Below are positions 33,936-42,795 of a stretch of 64,000 nucleotides of DNA, piece after piece. This stretch comes from Pseudomonadota bacterium (lineage in GTDB: Bacteria > Desulfobacterota > Syntrophia > Syntrophales > UBA8958): NCBI GenBank assembly GCA_030057915.1, contig JASGUC010000031.1, positions 1 through 64,000 of the forward strand, in the 5' to 3' direction. Within the stretch, counting starts at the first letter, position 1, and each line of letters begins with the position of its first letter. The notes beneath the pieces were generated by a model, which worked only from the letters and a program-made list of their open reading frames with translations, was not told the DNA's origin and searched no databases. Made by a program: the position numbers and the translations under genes.

Positions 33936-34445
33936 TCAATCCCGATGGCTGTTCTTGGGCGGCCTTTCCCGAAGCCGGAGGAAGGTTGCGGAGACCCGGC
34001 AGACATTCCGGCCGGCGTCATCCGTGATAAGGCAGTCACCGATGATGAGGCTCTGGCCCGTCTTGAACACCCTAGCCGTGGCGGTGACGGCGCCGGAATG
34101 CACCGCCGCCAGGAAGTCGCTTTTCAATTCGATGGTGGTCAAACCTTCCCGGTCATTCAGGGCGGTGATCATGGCATGGGCGAGGGCTTCGTCCGCCAGG
34201 GACACCATCAGGCCGCCCTGTAGCCTGCCCGCGCCCTGCAGGTATTCCGGACGGACCGGCAGCCGGAAGCGGGCATAACCTTCTTCGATTTCCAGGGGTT
34301 CGATCCCCATATAATCCATAAAGGGATTCAATCCCCTTTTACCCGCCCGTATATTCTCCAGGTATTTCTTGAGGTCAGGAATGGCTATCCTCCTTGTCTT
34401 CCCGTCGCCGTCTCGGACGTCCCGGCCCCGCCGGCCCGGCGCCAT
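33936..34445 (-). CDS. PaaI-like hotdog thioesterase
   Basis: Up to 169 residues. MDYMGIEPLEIEEGYARFRL, GRLQGGLMVSLADEALAHAM and the closing strand IIGDCLITDDAGRNVCRVSATFLRL fit the PaaI/YbgC-type acyl-CoA thioesterases. The N-terminus is unclear. Homology seems to begin near IPDLKKYLENI (about 34380), where AAGGAGG is followed six bases later by ATT, a rare initiation codon. The ATG at 34445 gives an Arg/Gly-rich extension with no obvious ribosome site. Confidence 0.75.
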   Translation of the reverse strand: MAPGRRGRDVRDGDGKTRRIAIPDLKKYLENIRAGKRGLNPFMDYMGIEPLEIEEGYARFRLPVRPEYLQGAGRLQGGLMVSLADEALAHAMITALNDREGLTTIELKSDFLAAVHSGAVTATARVFKTGQSLIIGDCLITDDAGRNVCRVSATFLRLRERPPKNSHRD

Positions 34446-34523
34446 CAGGGGTCCGCCGGGAGAGCGCCTCCGCCAGTCGCGCTTCGTCCCCCCGTCCGGT
34501 CCGCCTCGGGCGGCCAGTCGTCG

Positions 34524-34934
34524 TTACAGATCGTAATTGCCCGCCGCCTCGGGCTGGTATAGGACGCTGACGATCTTGTAAGTCCGTTTCTTCCCCGAGG
34601 GGAGGGGCCATTGAATCTCGTCGCCGGCGCTCAGGCCCAAAAGGGCCGTGCCCACCGGGGCCAGGATGGAGATCAGCCTCCGGTTCACGTCGGCCCGGGA
34701 CGGATAAACCAAGGTGACCTCCGTCTCCTCTTCCGTTTCCAGGTCCCGGAAGACGACCCGGGAATTCATGGTCACCACATCGGCGGGTATCTCCGCGGAG
34801 CGGACGATCACGGCCCGTTCCAGTTCCTCCCGCAGTCTTCCGATGTTGGGATGGTTTCCCGCCGCCGCCACCATGGGTTCCAGACGTTCCATGTCCTTTT
34901 CCGTGATGAATATATTCCTCTTCTCGGTGTTCAT
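34524..34934 (-). CDS. rnk: Rnk-type GreA/GreB C-terminal-domain protein
   Basis: 136 residues from MNTEKRNIFITEKDMERLEP: a short coiled-coil N-terminus (IGRLREELERAVIV), then the FKBP-like GreA C-terminal domain (VVTMNSRVVFRDLETEEETEVTLVYPSRAD, ISILAPVGTALLGLSAGD, KKRTYKIVSVLYQPEA). Rnk binds RNA polymerase and is named as regulator of nucleoside diphosphate kinase. AGGAGG lies 9 bases before ATG 34934; the longer frame to 35054 lacks homology. Confidence 0.9.
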   Translation of the reverse strand: MNTEKRNIFITEKDMERLEPMVAAAGNHPNIGRLREELERAVIVRSAEIPADVVTMNSRVVFRDLETEEETEVTLVYPSRADVNRRLISILAPVGTALLGLSAGDEIQWPLPSGKKRTYKIVSVLYQPEAAGNYDL

Positions 34935-35259
34935 GGCCAAAATCCTCCTCAGGCCGGAGGGATAGGGTTCATTGTTTCCTCCGGGCGTTTTGCGCCGGCG
35001 CTTGTCGATCAGGATGGAACCACGTCCCATGCCCCGCTCGGCGTCGCGCAACATGGGGGCTATCCGGCCTGGCGCGGATATTTTTATCTTTAACGGTCTG
35101 TTGCAAAACTAATATGAAACAACGCTTCTGTCAACGCGAAAAGGAGTTGATTGCAGGGAAGGCGGCAAATCTGATAAGCAGGCGGGACGCGTCGCCGGGG
35201 CATCGCCGCGCCGCCGGAGGTGCGGGAAGGGGGGGCGGGAGGAGCGAGGCGCCTGGACG

Positions 35260-36420
35260 ATGAGCGAAGGTAAGATGAGATACGGCCCCCTGGTCCGGAC
35301 GGGGATGCTCATGGGGCTGAGGAAGGGATGGAGCGGATTCATCTGGATGATGAAGATCGTCCTGCCCATTTCTTTGCTCACGGCGCTCCTGGAATGGAGC
35401 GGCTGGCTCCGACACATGGACTTCCTCCTCACGCCGGCGATGAGTCTCCTCCATCTTCCCGCCGCTGCCGCCCTCCCCTTGATCGTCGGGATGCTGGCCA
35501 ACATCTACGGCGGGATCGCCGCAATGGTCCTGTTACCCCTCACGGAAGGGCAGATGACCCTCATCGGCGTCTTCCTCCTCATGGCCCACAACCTCATCCA
35601 GGAAGGGATGATTCAGGGCCGGTCGGGCATCCACCCGTTGAAGGTCACACTGTTTCGCATTGCAACGGCCTCCCTTACCGTGATGATCATCGGCCCCTGG
35701 GTGGCCCCCGATCCCATCGTCCCACCGCCGCCGCCGACCCCGCTAGCCGCCGGTCCCGTCGCCGATTCCATCGCCGGTCCCGCCGCCGCCCGATCCGGGA
35801 TCGAAGGGATGGGGCGTCGGGGACCCCTTGACGCTCCATCGCCGCCGGCCACCGGGAATCAGACAATCCCGATGACCGGACGCCCCGTCCCCGGGGAGGA
35901 CGATCCGGGTTCCCCGACCTCGCGGGCCGGGGGAATCGCCGCGGCGAACGCTTCCCCCGCCCTCCCCCTGGGAGACATGCTCCGGCAGTGGCTCTGGACC
36001 ACGGCGGTCCTCTGCGGCAAGATCTTTCTCATCATCATGGGGATCATGACCCTGCTGGAAACGATGAAGTTTCTTGACTGGATCAAGCACATCGTCCGCC
36101 TCTTTTCGCCACTTCTCCGGGTGATGGGCCTGGACGCCCAGATGGGTCTCCTCTGGATGACGGCCATCGTCTTCGGGCTGGCCTACGGCGGCGCGGTAAT
36201 CGTCGAGGAGGCGAAAGCGGAGCGCCTCTCCAAGGACGAACTGGAGATCCTCCACCTATCCATCGGCATCAACCATTCCATGGTGGAAGACCCGCCCCTG
36301 TTCATATCCCTGGGCCTGAGCCCCTTCTGGCTCTACATCCCCCGCCTGGTCGTGGCCCTGGCGACGGCACGCCTGATCCGCCTTTGGCGTCGGGTCCGCC
36401 GATCCCGGTCCGGGCGGTGA
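35260..36420 (+). CDS. Nucleoside-recognition (Gate) domain membrane protein
   Basis: 386 residues with hydrophobic spans around 30-50, 65-95, 100-120, 130-150 and again 250-385. Motifs such as LLTPAMSLLHLPAAAALPLIVGMLANIYGG and LAYGGAVIVEEAK with INHSMVEDPPLF fit the Gate/SpmA-SpmB superfamily in two halves. The halves are separated by about 85 residues of Pro/Gly/Ala-rich sequence (about 158-238), which looks inserted. Transported substrate unknown. The start may be ATG 35260, or ATG 35275 preceded by AAGGT. Confidence 0.8.
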   Translation: MSEGKMRYGPLVRTGMLMGLRKGWSGFIWMMKIVLPISLLTALLEWSGWLRHMDFLLTPAMSLLHLPAAAALPLIVGMLANIYGGIAAMVLLPLTEGQMTLIGVFLLMAHNLIQEGMIQGRSGIHPLKVTLFRIATASLTVMIIGPWVAPDPIVPPPPPTPLAAGPVADSIAGPAAARSGIEGMGRRGPLDAPSPPATGNQTIPMTGRPVPGEDDPGSPTSRAGGIAAANASPALPLGDMLRQWLWTTAVLCGKIFLIIMGIMTLLETMKFLDWIKHIVRLFSPLLRVMGLDAQMGLLWMTAIVFGLAYGGAVIVEEAKAERLSKDELEILHLSIGINHSMVEDPPLFISLGLSPFWLYIPRLVVALATARLIRLWRRVRRSRSGR

Positions 36421-36810
36421 TGCCGGCGCCGGTCCACCGATTCGTGCGAACCCCGGCAACGCCCCCGCGGACAAGGACCCCATGGACCACCGGCAGGTCC
36501 GAAACGCGGCGATCGACGCTCGCGGCGAGTCTCCCGGAAGGAACCCCGAAATAATCCTTGCTATTTTCCGGCGCGACCTGTAAGCGCCATCCCGTGCCCG
36601 CCATGGTCGCCGGCCTTCTCCCGCTTCTCTTTCCGGAAACCCTGGCGGGAAGTCCGGATCATCCCGCCGAATCACGGCCGGCGGCGATGTCATGGCTCTC
36701 GTCCGGACCGGCGCGGAGAATCTCGACCCCCGGGCGGCGGCGGGACGGCCTTCCGGGGTCATCTCGAGCCCTCGCAACCGCGGCGGCCCGAGAAAAGGGG
36801 AGACTCACCC
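36421..36810. other. Intergenic region without recognised features
   Basis: About 390 bp of GC-rich sequence between two plus-strand genes. No repeat of the dispersed families, no convincing promoter and no supported gene. Confidence 0.4.
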
Positions 36811-37488
36811 ATGCCTTCAAAACTGCGGCTGCTGCTTGGAACCAGATGCTTTCATTTCTGCGCGTACCATCTTATCCGGATTTACAGCCTGACGTTCCGG
36901 CTGCGGGTCGAAAACGAGCAGGGATGGATGGACCACCTCCGGGGCGGCGGCCGGGTTGTGTTGTGCGCCTGGCATCAGCAATTCTTCGCCGCCATCGGAT
37001 ATTTCCGGGTCTATCGCGAATTCGAGCCGGCGATCATGATCAGTAAGAGTTCCGACGGGGACATCATCGCGGATGTCGCGGAGAGAAGCGGCTGGCGTGC
37101 GGTGCGGGGCTCCTCCTCCCGGGGGGGGAAGGAGGCCTTGAGAAAAATGATCGACCATTTGCGCCTGACCGGGCTGGCCGGACATATTCTGGACGGCCCC
37201 CGGGGACCGGCGGGGATTGTGAAGGCGGGGGTCATCGAACTCGCTCATGCCGCCGATGCGGTCATTGCCCCTTTTTACACCTCCGCCGATCGGACCTGGC
37301 GCTTCAACAGTTGGGACGGATTCCTTCTACCCAAACCCTTCGCCAGGGTAATGATTTCCTTCGGAGAGACGATCGAACTATCACCCATGGAGGACGAGGG
37401 CGCCTTTGAGCGTCAGCGGCGGGAACTGGAAAAGACCATGCTTCCCGGACTTAGGGCGCATCCCGCCGGAAAATCCGCCCATGCGTGA
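36811..37488 (+). CDS. DUF374 lysophospholipid acyltransferase family protein
   Basis: 225 residues. VVLCAWHQQFFAA, IMISKSSDGDIIADVAERSGW, AVRGSSSRGGKEALRKMI, ILDGPRGPAGIVKAG and FARVMISFGETIEL are the hallmark blocks of DUF374, related to LpxL-type acyltransferases. By family it should acylate a lipid A or Kdo-lipid intermediate at the inner membrane. The gene stands apart from other lipid genes. Confidence 0.88.
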   Translation: MPSKLRLLLGTRCFHFCAYHLIRIYSLTFRLRVENEQGWMDHLRGGGRVVLCAWHQQFFAAIGYFRVYREFEPAIMISKSSDGDIIADVAERSGWRAVRGSSSRGGKEALRKMIDHLRLTGLAGHILDGPRGPAGIVKAGVIELAHAADAVIAPFYTSADRTWRFNSWDGFLLPKPFARVMISFGETIELSPMEDEGAFERQRRELEKTMLPGLRAHPAGKSAHA

Positions 37489-37628
37489 TCGCGCCGCCCC
37501 AAGCCCGCCCCATCTCCCCGGGAGACCTTGTCCATAAGCCGGTCGGGACGCAAATTCGCTCCCGCATTTCCCGGAATCGGCCCGAGTCCGAAATGATTCC
37601 CCCTTGCCCGGGGGTGCTTCTTTTGCTA

Positions 37629-37634
37629 TATAAT
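37629..37634 (+). promoter_or_regulatory. Candidate -10 element upstream of paaK
   Basis: A perfect TATAAT, with TTGCCC 19 bp upstream as a poor -35. It is immediately followed by the R1-like element at 37643. Confidence 0.35.
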
Positions 37635-37642
37635 CACCGACG

Positions 37643-37717
37643 GAGACCTTCACAAAACCTCGAAAAACATTCGATTCGCCGCCGGCTAAACATTCTTCCG
37701 AGGTTATGCAAGGCTCT
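37643..37717. repeat. Short R1-like element in paaK leader (75 bp)
   Basis: GAGACCTTCACAAAACCTCG and, as complement of the right end, GAGCCTTGCATAACCTCG form imperfect inverted ends. It would be in the paaK transcript leader. Confidence 0.5.
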
Positions 37718-37750
37718 TAGAGAAAGAATGAAACAGGAGAGGATGGCCCC

Positions 37751-39058
37751 ATGATCTACAACGACGAATTTGAAACCCTGCCCAGGGAAGCCCTGGAAGC
37801 CCTGCAACTCAAGCGCCTTCAGCAGACGGCGCAGCGGGTGTATCACACCGTGGGCTTCTACAAGCGCACCTTCGACGCCGCCGGGGCGACGCCGGACGAC
37901 ATCAGGACGATCGGCGATCTGCAACGCCTCCCCTTTACCTCCAAGCAGGATCTTCGGGACAATTACCCCTTCGGCCTCTTCGCCGTTCCCATGAGCAGCG
38001 TCGTGCGGCTCCACGCCTCGTCGGGAACGACGGGACGGGCCACCGTGGTGGGCTATACCCACCGGGACATCGAAACGTGGTCGGAACTCGTGGCGCGGTG
38101 CTTTGTGGCGGCGGGCCTGACCAAGAACGACATCATCCACAATGCTTATGGCTATGGTCTCTTTACCGGCGGCCTGGGCGCCCACTACGGCGCGGAGAAA
38201 CTGGGGGCCAGCGTGATCCCCATATCCGGGGGCAATACAAAGCGACAACTCATGATCCTCCAGGATTTCGGTCCCACGGCCATCTGCTGCACCCCCTCCT
38301 ATGCCCTGAATCTGGTCGAGCAGGGAAGAGCCATGGGGGTGGATATGCAGGCGCTGAAACTCCGGGTCGGAATCTTCGGGGCGGAGCCATGGAGCGACAA
38401 GATGCGCGACGAAATAGAAAGGGCCTTGGATATCATGGCGTTGAACATCTACGGGCTTTCGGAGGTCATGGGTCCCGGGGTTGCCATGGAATGCCAGGAA
38501 GGCCGGGAGGGGATGCACGTTTTCGAAGATCACTTTCTGGTGGAAACCATCGACCCGGAGACGGGCGAAGTCCTGCCTCCGGGAGAGACGGGGGAAATCG
38601 TTTTCACCACCCTGACCAAGGAGGCCTTTCCCCTGATCCGTTACCGGACCCGGGACATCTCCCGGTTGATCACCGCCCCGTGCCGGTGCGGACGAACCCA
38701 TTTCCGCATGGACCGGATCCAGGGAAGGAGCGACGACATGCTCATCATCCGGGGGGTGAACGTCTTCCCCTCCCAGATCGAGGCAGTCCTCGTGGGCATC
38801 CAGGGCGTCGAGCCCCATTATCAGCTTATCGTGGATCGCGAGGGCGCCCTGGACACCCTGGAGGTACAGGTGGAGGTGAGCGACGCCCTCTTTTCCAACG
38901 CCGACGAGGTGCGGGTCCTCCAGAAGATCGAGAGACGCATCGACAAGGATTTGAGGGACTATCTTGGCATCTCGGCCAAGATCAAGCTGGTGGAGCCCAA
39001 GTCTATCCAGCGTTCCGAGGGCAAGGCCAGCCGGGTGATCGACAAAAGACAGTTTTGA
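37751..39058 (+). CDS. paaK: Phenylacetate-CoA ligase family protein
   Basis: 435 residues, the typical length. AMP-binding motif [16 protein letters not shown] (about 94-109), [21 protein letters not shown], and the C-terminal [20 protein letters not shown]. It forms an aryl- or acyl-CoA thioester at the cost of ATP to AMP; the natural acid may be phenylacetate, indoleacetate or another aromatic acid. AACAGGAGAGG precedes the ATG. It is followed 16 bp later by a double-ACT protein, a pairing common in anaerobic deltaproteobacteria and archaea. Confidence 0.93.
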   Translation: MIYNDEFETLPREALEALQLKRLQQTAQRVYHTVGFYKRTFDAAGATPDDIRTIGDLQRLPFTSKQDLRDNYPFGLFAVPMSSVVRLHASSGTTGRATVVGYTHRDIETWSELVARCFVAAGLTKNDIIHNAYGYGLFTGGLGAHYGAEKLGASVIPISGGNTKRQLMILQDFGPTAICCTPSYALNLVEQGRAMGVDMQALKLRVGIFGAEPWSDKMRDEIERALDIMALNIYGLSEVMGPGVAMECQEGREGMHVFEDHFLVETIDPETGEVLPPGETGEIVFTTLTKEAFPLIRYRTRDISRLITAPCRCGRTHFRMDRIQGRSDDMLIIRGVNVFPSQIEAVLVGIQGVEPHYQLIVDREGALDTLEVQVEVSDALFSNADEVRVLQKIERRIDKDLRDYLGISAKIKLVEPKSIQRSEGKASRVIDKRQF

Positions 39059-39074
39059 CGGGGAGGTAAAACCC

Positions 39075-39506
39075 ATGAAGGTCGAACAGGTATCAGTGTT
39101 TTTGGAAAACAAGCCGGGGTCGCTGGAGGAGGTGACGAGGATCCTCAAAGAGGCGGACATCAACATCCGGACCCTGTCCCTGGCGGACACCACCGATTTC
39201 GGTATCCTCCGTCTCATCGTCAACAACGTGGATGTCACCAGTCGGGTCCTCCGGGACAATGGATTCCGGGTCAGCCGGACCACCGTCGTCGCCGTCGAGG
39301 TGCCGGATCGCCCCGGCGGCCTCCACGGCATCCTGGCGGCGCTGAAAAACGACAACGTCATGGTCGAGTATCTCTACGCCTTCGTGGAGAAAAGCGGGGA
39401 AAACGCCGTGATCATCTTCCGCTTCGATGATTCCGACGCCGCCATCGACGTCCTCCGGAAGAACGGTTTCAATGTCATTTCGGGGGAGAAACTGTACAGT
39501 TTCTGA
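39075..39506 (+). CDS. Tandem ACT-domain regulatory protein
   Basis: 143 residues, two ACT domains: [20 protein letters not shown] (about 4-23) and [20 protein letters not shown] (about 75-95). No catalytic domain. ACT domains bind amino acids; stand-alone double-ACT proteins next to PaaK may tune the ligase in response to an aromatic amino acid (inference). GGGAGG lies before the ATG. Confidence 0.9.
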   Translation: MKVEQVSVFLENKPGSLEEVTRILKEADINIRTLSLADTTDFGILRLIVNNVDVTSRVLRDNGFRVSRTTVVAVEVPDRPGGLHGILAALKNDNVMVEYLYAFVEKSGENAVIIFRFDDSDAAIDVLRKNGFNVISGEKLYSF

Positions 39507-39544
39507 AGGGACGCATTAGCAATCAACCAAAGGAGGGTCGTGGG

Positions 39545-40222
39545 ATGAGAGGAAAATCGATACGCTCGGCGGAAGCGCTGGTGGAGGAACAACTGGGGAA
39601 ATGGCGTCTGGCGGGAACCGTGAGAAAAAAGGAAAAGACCAAAGCGGGTCCGGTCATAACCGTTTCCCGGGAGTCGGGCTGCGGAGGCACAAAGATCGCC
39701 CAGAGACTGGCAAAGGAGCTGGGCTTCGACCTCATGGGCGGCAAGATCATCCAGATGGTGGCGGAAAGCGTCGAAATGAGCGAGAAGGTCATCTGCTCTC
39801 TCGACGAAAAGGAGGTCACCAAACGGGACGACTGGCTCACTTCCCTTTTTGAATCCCGACACCTCTGGCCCGATCAGTACCTGCACCACCTAACCAAGGT
39901 TATCGGCACCATCGGCCGTCATGGGAATGCCGTAATCCTGGGCCGCGGGGCCAACTATATCCTGCCTCAGGAAAACACCTTCCGGGTGCGGATCATCGGC
40001 CCCTTCGACCAGCGGCTCAAAAACGCGACCCGCAATACCGAAGAGGAAGCCCGACGCTATCTCATCAAGGTGGACGCGGATCGGGAGGCCTTCATCCGGA
40101 AATACTTCAACGCCGACGTCAAGGACCCCGCCCACTATGACCTGGTCCTCAACATGCGGGTCGTTTCCATCGACGGAGCGGTAAGAGCCGTCATCGCCGC
40201 CTTCAATTCCTGGAAACGCTGA
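39545..40222 (+). CDS. Cytidylate-kinase-like family protein
   Basis: 225 residues. VITVSRESGCGGTKIAQRLAKELG is a P-loop variant (SRESGCGG) of the cytidylate kinase-like family, then GNAVILGRGANYILP, VRIIGPFDQRLKNATR and DLVLNMRVVSIDGAVRAVIAAF. The classical GxxGxGKS is altered, as usual in this family, whose substrate is unknown. Third in the paaK-ACT-kinase-GGDEF row, 38 bp after the ACT gene with AAAGGAGGG before the start. Confidence 0.85.
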   Translation: MRGKSIRSAEALVEEQLGKWRLAGTVRKKEKTKAGPVITVSRESGCGGTKIAQRLAKELGFDLMGGKIIQMVAESVEMSEKVICSLDEKEVTKRDDWLTSLFESRHLWPDQYLHHLTKVIGTIGRHGNAVILGRGANYILPQENTFRVRIIGPFDQRLKNATRNTEEEARRYLIKVDADREAFIRKYFNADVKDPAHYDLVLNMRVVSIDGAVRAVIAAFNSWKR

Positions 40223-40250
40223 GCGGGCGGGCCAAGATGCGCAGACCTGA

Positions 40251-41579
40251 ATGATCCTCAATATCCGCCGCAAACTGTTCCTCGGTTATCTCGCCATGGC
40301 CCTTCTTGCCATTGTGGCCAGCGCGTATGCCGTGGGGCATCTGCGCTCCCTCAACAACCTGGCCGCCAAGATGATCCATCAGGATGCCCGCCTCCTCGAC
40401 AGGGAAAAGAAGATGATGGACGACCTATTGGCCTGGGAGGGGGCGGAGAAGAGGTATCTGATCCTCAAGGACCCCTCCCTGGCGGATATCTTTTGGACCC
40501 GGAGCAAGGACTTTCAATCCCAGTTGGAAAAACTCAAGACAGAGGCCCCTCCGGAACAGGTTCCCGCTATCGCCGACCTGGCGGCGCTGGCCGGTCAATA
40601 CGCGGAGATCTTTTCCCGGGAGGTCGTCCTGGCGGAGGAGAGTCGCCTCGAGGAAGCGGCGGCCCTGTCGTCTCACGAGGGACGGCAGGCGATGGAAAAG
40701 ATGGAACTGGCCCTGCGGGCCCTCCAGGCGCAAACGGAGAAGAACATCGACCAACGGATGAAGGCCATCAATGTCAAGGCCCTGGAGGCGAGCCGCATGA
40801 CCATCGCCCTGACGGCGGCCAGCCTTCTTGTCGGCATGATCCTGGCCGCCGCCATCACCTTCAATATATCCAGGCGATTGCGAAAATTGGAGGCGGCGAC
40901 GGGCGATGTCGCGGAAGGCAATTTCGACCGGGAGATCGACATCCGGGGGAAAGACGAGATCTGCAGCCTTGCCGCGGCATTCAACGCCATGACGAAGCGC
41001 CTCAAGGTCCTGGAGGCCATGAACATCGACGCCAGCCCCCTTACGGGGCTGCCGGGCAATCTGGCCATCGAGCAGGAAATCCGTCGTCGTCTGGAATTGA
41101 AGAGGCCGTTTTCCCTGTGTCATCTCGATCTGGACAATTTCAAGCCTTTTGCCGATCACTACGGATACGCCTGGGGAAGCGAGGTCATCAAGGAGGTAGC
41201 GGCGATTCTCGCCGAGGGCAAGCGGCTGCGGGGTGAGGCCGGAGATTTCATCGGTCATATCGGCGGGGACGATTTCGTCCTCATAACGGAACCGGGGCGG
41301 GCGGAAGGGCTTTGCGGGTTTGTTGCGGCCGAATTCGATACGCGGGTCGGGAGGTTCTACAGCGAGGAGGACCGCCGCCGCGGCTTCATCCTCGCCAAGG
41401 ACCGCCAGGGGCGGCGTCAGGAATTTCCCCTGATCACCATTACGATCTCTATCGTGAGCGACGACGGCTCGCAGTATCGCAACCCCCTGGAGATGGCCAA
41501 GATGGCCGCGGAGGTCAAGAATTACGGCAAATCCCTGCCCGGAAGCAAATATGTCCTCAAGGAAGACATGCCGGCCTGA
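40251..41579 (+). CDS. Membrane HAMP-GGDEF signalling protein with atypical active site
   Basis: 442 residues: transmembrane segment (about 9-27), a helical periplasmic sensor domain to about 180, second span (AASLLVGMILAAAITFNI), HAMP (ISRRLRKLEAATGDVAEGNF) and a GGDEF-like domain from about 265. The signature loop is GGDDF instead of GG(D/E)EF. In the nucleotide pocket, FKPFAD replaces FKxIND (Asn to Ala), and YGYAWGSEVI has Ser where cyclases have Asp. SPLTGLPGNLAIEQEI replaces the DxLTGLxNR entry. It may be a degenerate cyclase, a c-di-nucleotide sensor, or a cyclase with changed base preference. Confidence 0.85.
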   Translation: MILNIRRKLFLGYLAMALLAIVASAYAVGHLRSLNNLAAKMIHQDARLLDREKKMMDDLLAWEGAEKRYLILKDPSLADIFWTRSKDFQSQLEKLKTEAPPEQVPAIADLAALAGQYAEIFSREVVLAEESRLEEAAALSSHEGRQAMEKMELALRALQAQTEKNIDQRMKAINVKALEASRMTIALTAASLLVGMILAAAITFNISRRLRKLEAATGDVAEGNFDREIDIRGKDEICSLAAAFNAMTKRLKVLEAMNIDASPLTGLPGNLAIEQEIRRRLELKRPFSLCHLDLDNFKPFADHYGYAWGSEVIKEVAAILAEGKRLRGEAGDFIGHIGGDDFVLITEPGRAEGLCGFVAAEFDTRVGRFYSEEDRRRGFILAKDRQGRRQEFPLITITISIVSDDGSQYRNPLEMAKMAAEVKNYGKSLPGSKYVLKEDMPA

Positions 41580-41676
41580 CCTATGTCCTCAAGGTCCAAA
41601 GTCCAATTTGTCATTTCGACCGAAGGAAGAAATCTTTAACAAATTGCCATGATAAGGAAGACATGCCGGCCTGACC
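41550..41676. repeat. Tandem duplication with inserted repeat and 4-bp target duplication
   Basis: A 32-bp segment covering the end of the GGDEF gene (41550-41581) is repeated at 41582-41676. The second copy is split by 59 bp (41595-41653) containing GTCATTTCGACCGAAGGAAG, the core of the 26421/30542 elements. AAGG flanks the insert on both sides (41591-41594, 41654-41657). Confidence 0.75.
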
Positions 41677-41702
41677 GGAGTGGAAAAACCGTGACTAAGG
41701 TC

Positions 41703-42284
41703 ATGAATCCTATCGATATTGCAGGACAACATCCCTGTCGCCCTCGCTGGACTTGCCGATCCCTGACGGTTCTGTTGCTGGCCGCGGCGGTCGCCCTCTT
41801 GACGGCCTGCGCGGCTAAGGGACCGCCGCCTCCCCCGGGAAGCCTGGCGGCCCGCTTCCAGTCCGACGCCGCCCTGTTCCAGGAGGGATGCGAGCGCCTC
41901 CGGGGGGTGGAAAGACCGAAGGATGAGGAGATAGCCCGGCAGGCATTCATCATGTTGACGGAGCGATATCCGAAAAGCAAATGGCGCGGCTACGCCGAGC
42001 TTTATCTCCGCCTCCTCGAGGAAGAGCGACGGCGCCAAGAAGAATTGCAGGAACTCCGCAACGGGGCGCGGGCCAGTCGGGAAGAGGCAACCGCCCGGGA
42101 AGCGTCTCTGGAAGGACAACGGCGGGAGCTGGAATCCCTGCTCGAGAAGGGGCGGGCGGAGACGCTGCGGCTGCAACAGGAGAACCAGTCCCTGCGCCAT
42201 GAAAACGACCGGCTCCGGCACAATATCGACTCCCTGAAACGACTGGAGATCGAGTTGGATCGGCGGGACAAGCTCTACCGTTGA
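41703..42284 (+). CDS. Coiled-coil lipoprotein
   Basis: 193 residues. A signal peptide ends at the lipobox LLTAC; Pro-rich PPPPPG follows, then a short alpha-helical region (ALFQEGCERLRGVERPKDEE and MLTERYPKSKWRGYAELYLR, reminiscent of TPR helices), and a long coiled coil (about 105-190). Probably anchored in the periplasm. It overlaps the convergent Nudix gene by 10 bp at their 3' ends. The start may be ATG 41703, or GTG 41691 in the same frame. Confidence 0.78.
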   Translation: MNPIDIAGQHPCRPRWTCRSLTVLLLAAAVALLTACAAKGPPPPPGSLAARFQSDAALFQEGCERLRGVERPKDEEIARQAFIMLTERYPKSKWRGYAELYLRLLEEERRRQEELQELRNGARASREEATAREASLEGQRRELESLLEKGRAETLRLQQENQSLRHENDRLRHNIDSLKRLEIELDRRDKLYR

Positions 42285-42775
42285 AGGGCCAGGGTCAGCC
42301 CCAAGGCCGTTTTCACATCCCGAATGGAACCGTCGGCCAGCAAGGCGCGGACCTCCGCCGGCGATGCCTTGACGATGGCGATGTCTTCGCCGGGGTCGGG
42401 AGGAAGGGGCGCCGCCTCCAGATCCTCCGCCAGATAGAAATGCATATACTCGTTGCCGTAGCCGGGGAGGAGATAACCCTCGAATAGCTTGATGATCCGG
42501 CCGGCGCGATAACCCGTTTCCTCCCGCAACTCCCTTTGCGCGCAAAGCTCCGGCGCCTCTCCCGGCGTCATGCCGCCCGCGGGTATCTCCAGGAGGCTGC
42601 CGCCCGTGGCATGGCGGTATTGGCTGATCAAGATGAAAGCGCCGGTTTCGTCCCTGGGCGCCACGGCGACGCAGGGGTGGTGGTCGATCCAACTGAGGCG
42701 GGAGCGCCGTCCGTTGGGGAGGGCGACTTCTTCTTCCAGAACCCTGAAGATGGGACAGGCATAAACGACGGGCAT
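42275..42775 (-). CDS. Nudix hydrolase (ADP-ribose pyrophosphatase-like)
   Basis: 166 residues with a complete Nudix box, GGMTPGEAPELCAQ then RELREETGY (GX5EX7REUXEEXGU). YRHATGGSLLEIPAGG before it and FEGYLLPGYGNEYMHFYLAEDL after it are typical of the ADP-ribose pyrophosphatase group. GGAAGGAGAGG lies upstream of the ATG. It lies 20 bp downstream of the thioredoxin gene in the same direction. Confidence 0.92.
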   Translation of the reverse strand: MPVVYACPIFRVLEEEVALPNGRRSRLSWIDHHPCVAVAPRDETGAFILISQYRHATGGSLLEIPAGGMTPGEAPELCAQRELREETGYRAGRIIKLFEGYLLPGYGNEYMHFYLAEDLEAAPLPPDPGEDIAIVKASPAEVRALLADGSIRDVKTALGLTLALQR

Positions 42776-42795
42776 GGGCCTCTCCTTCCGGGGGA

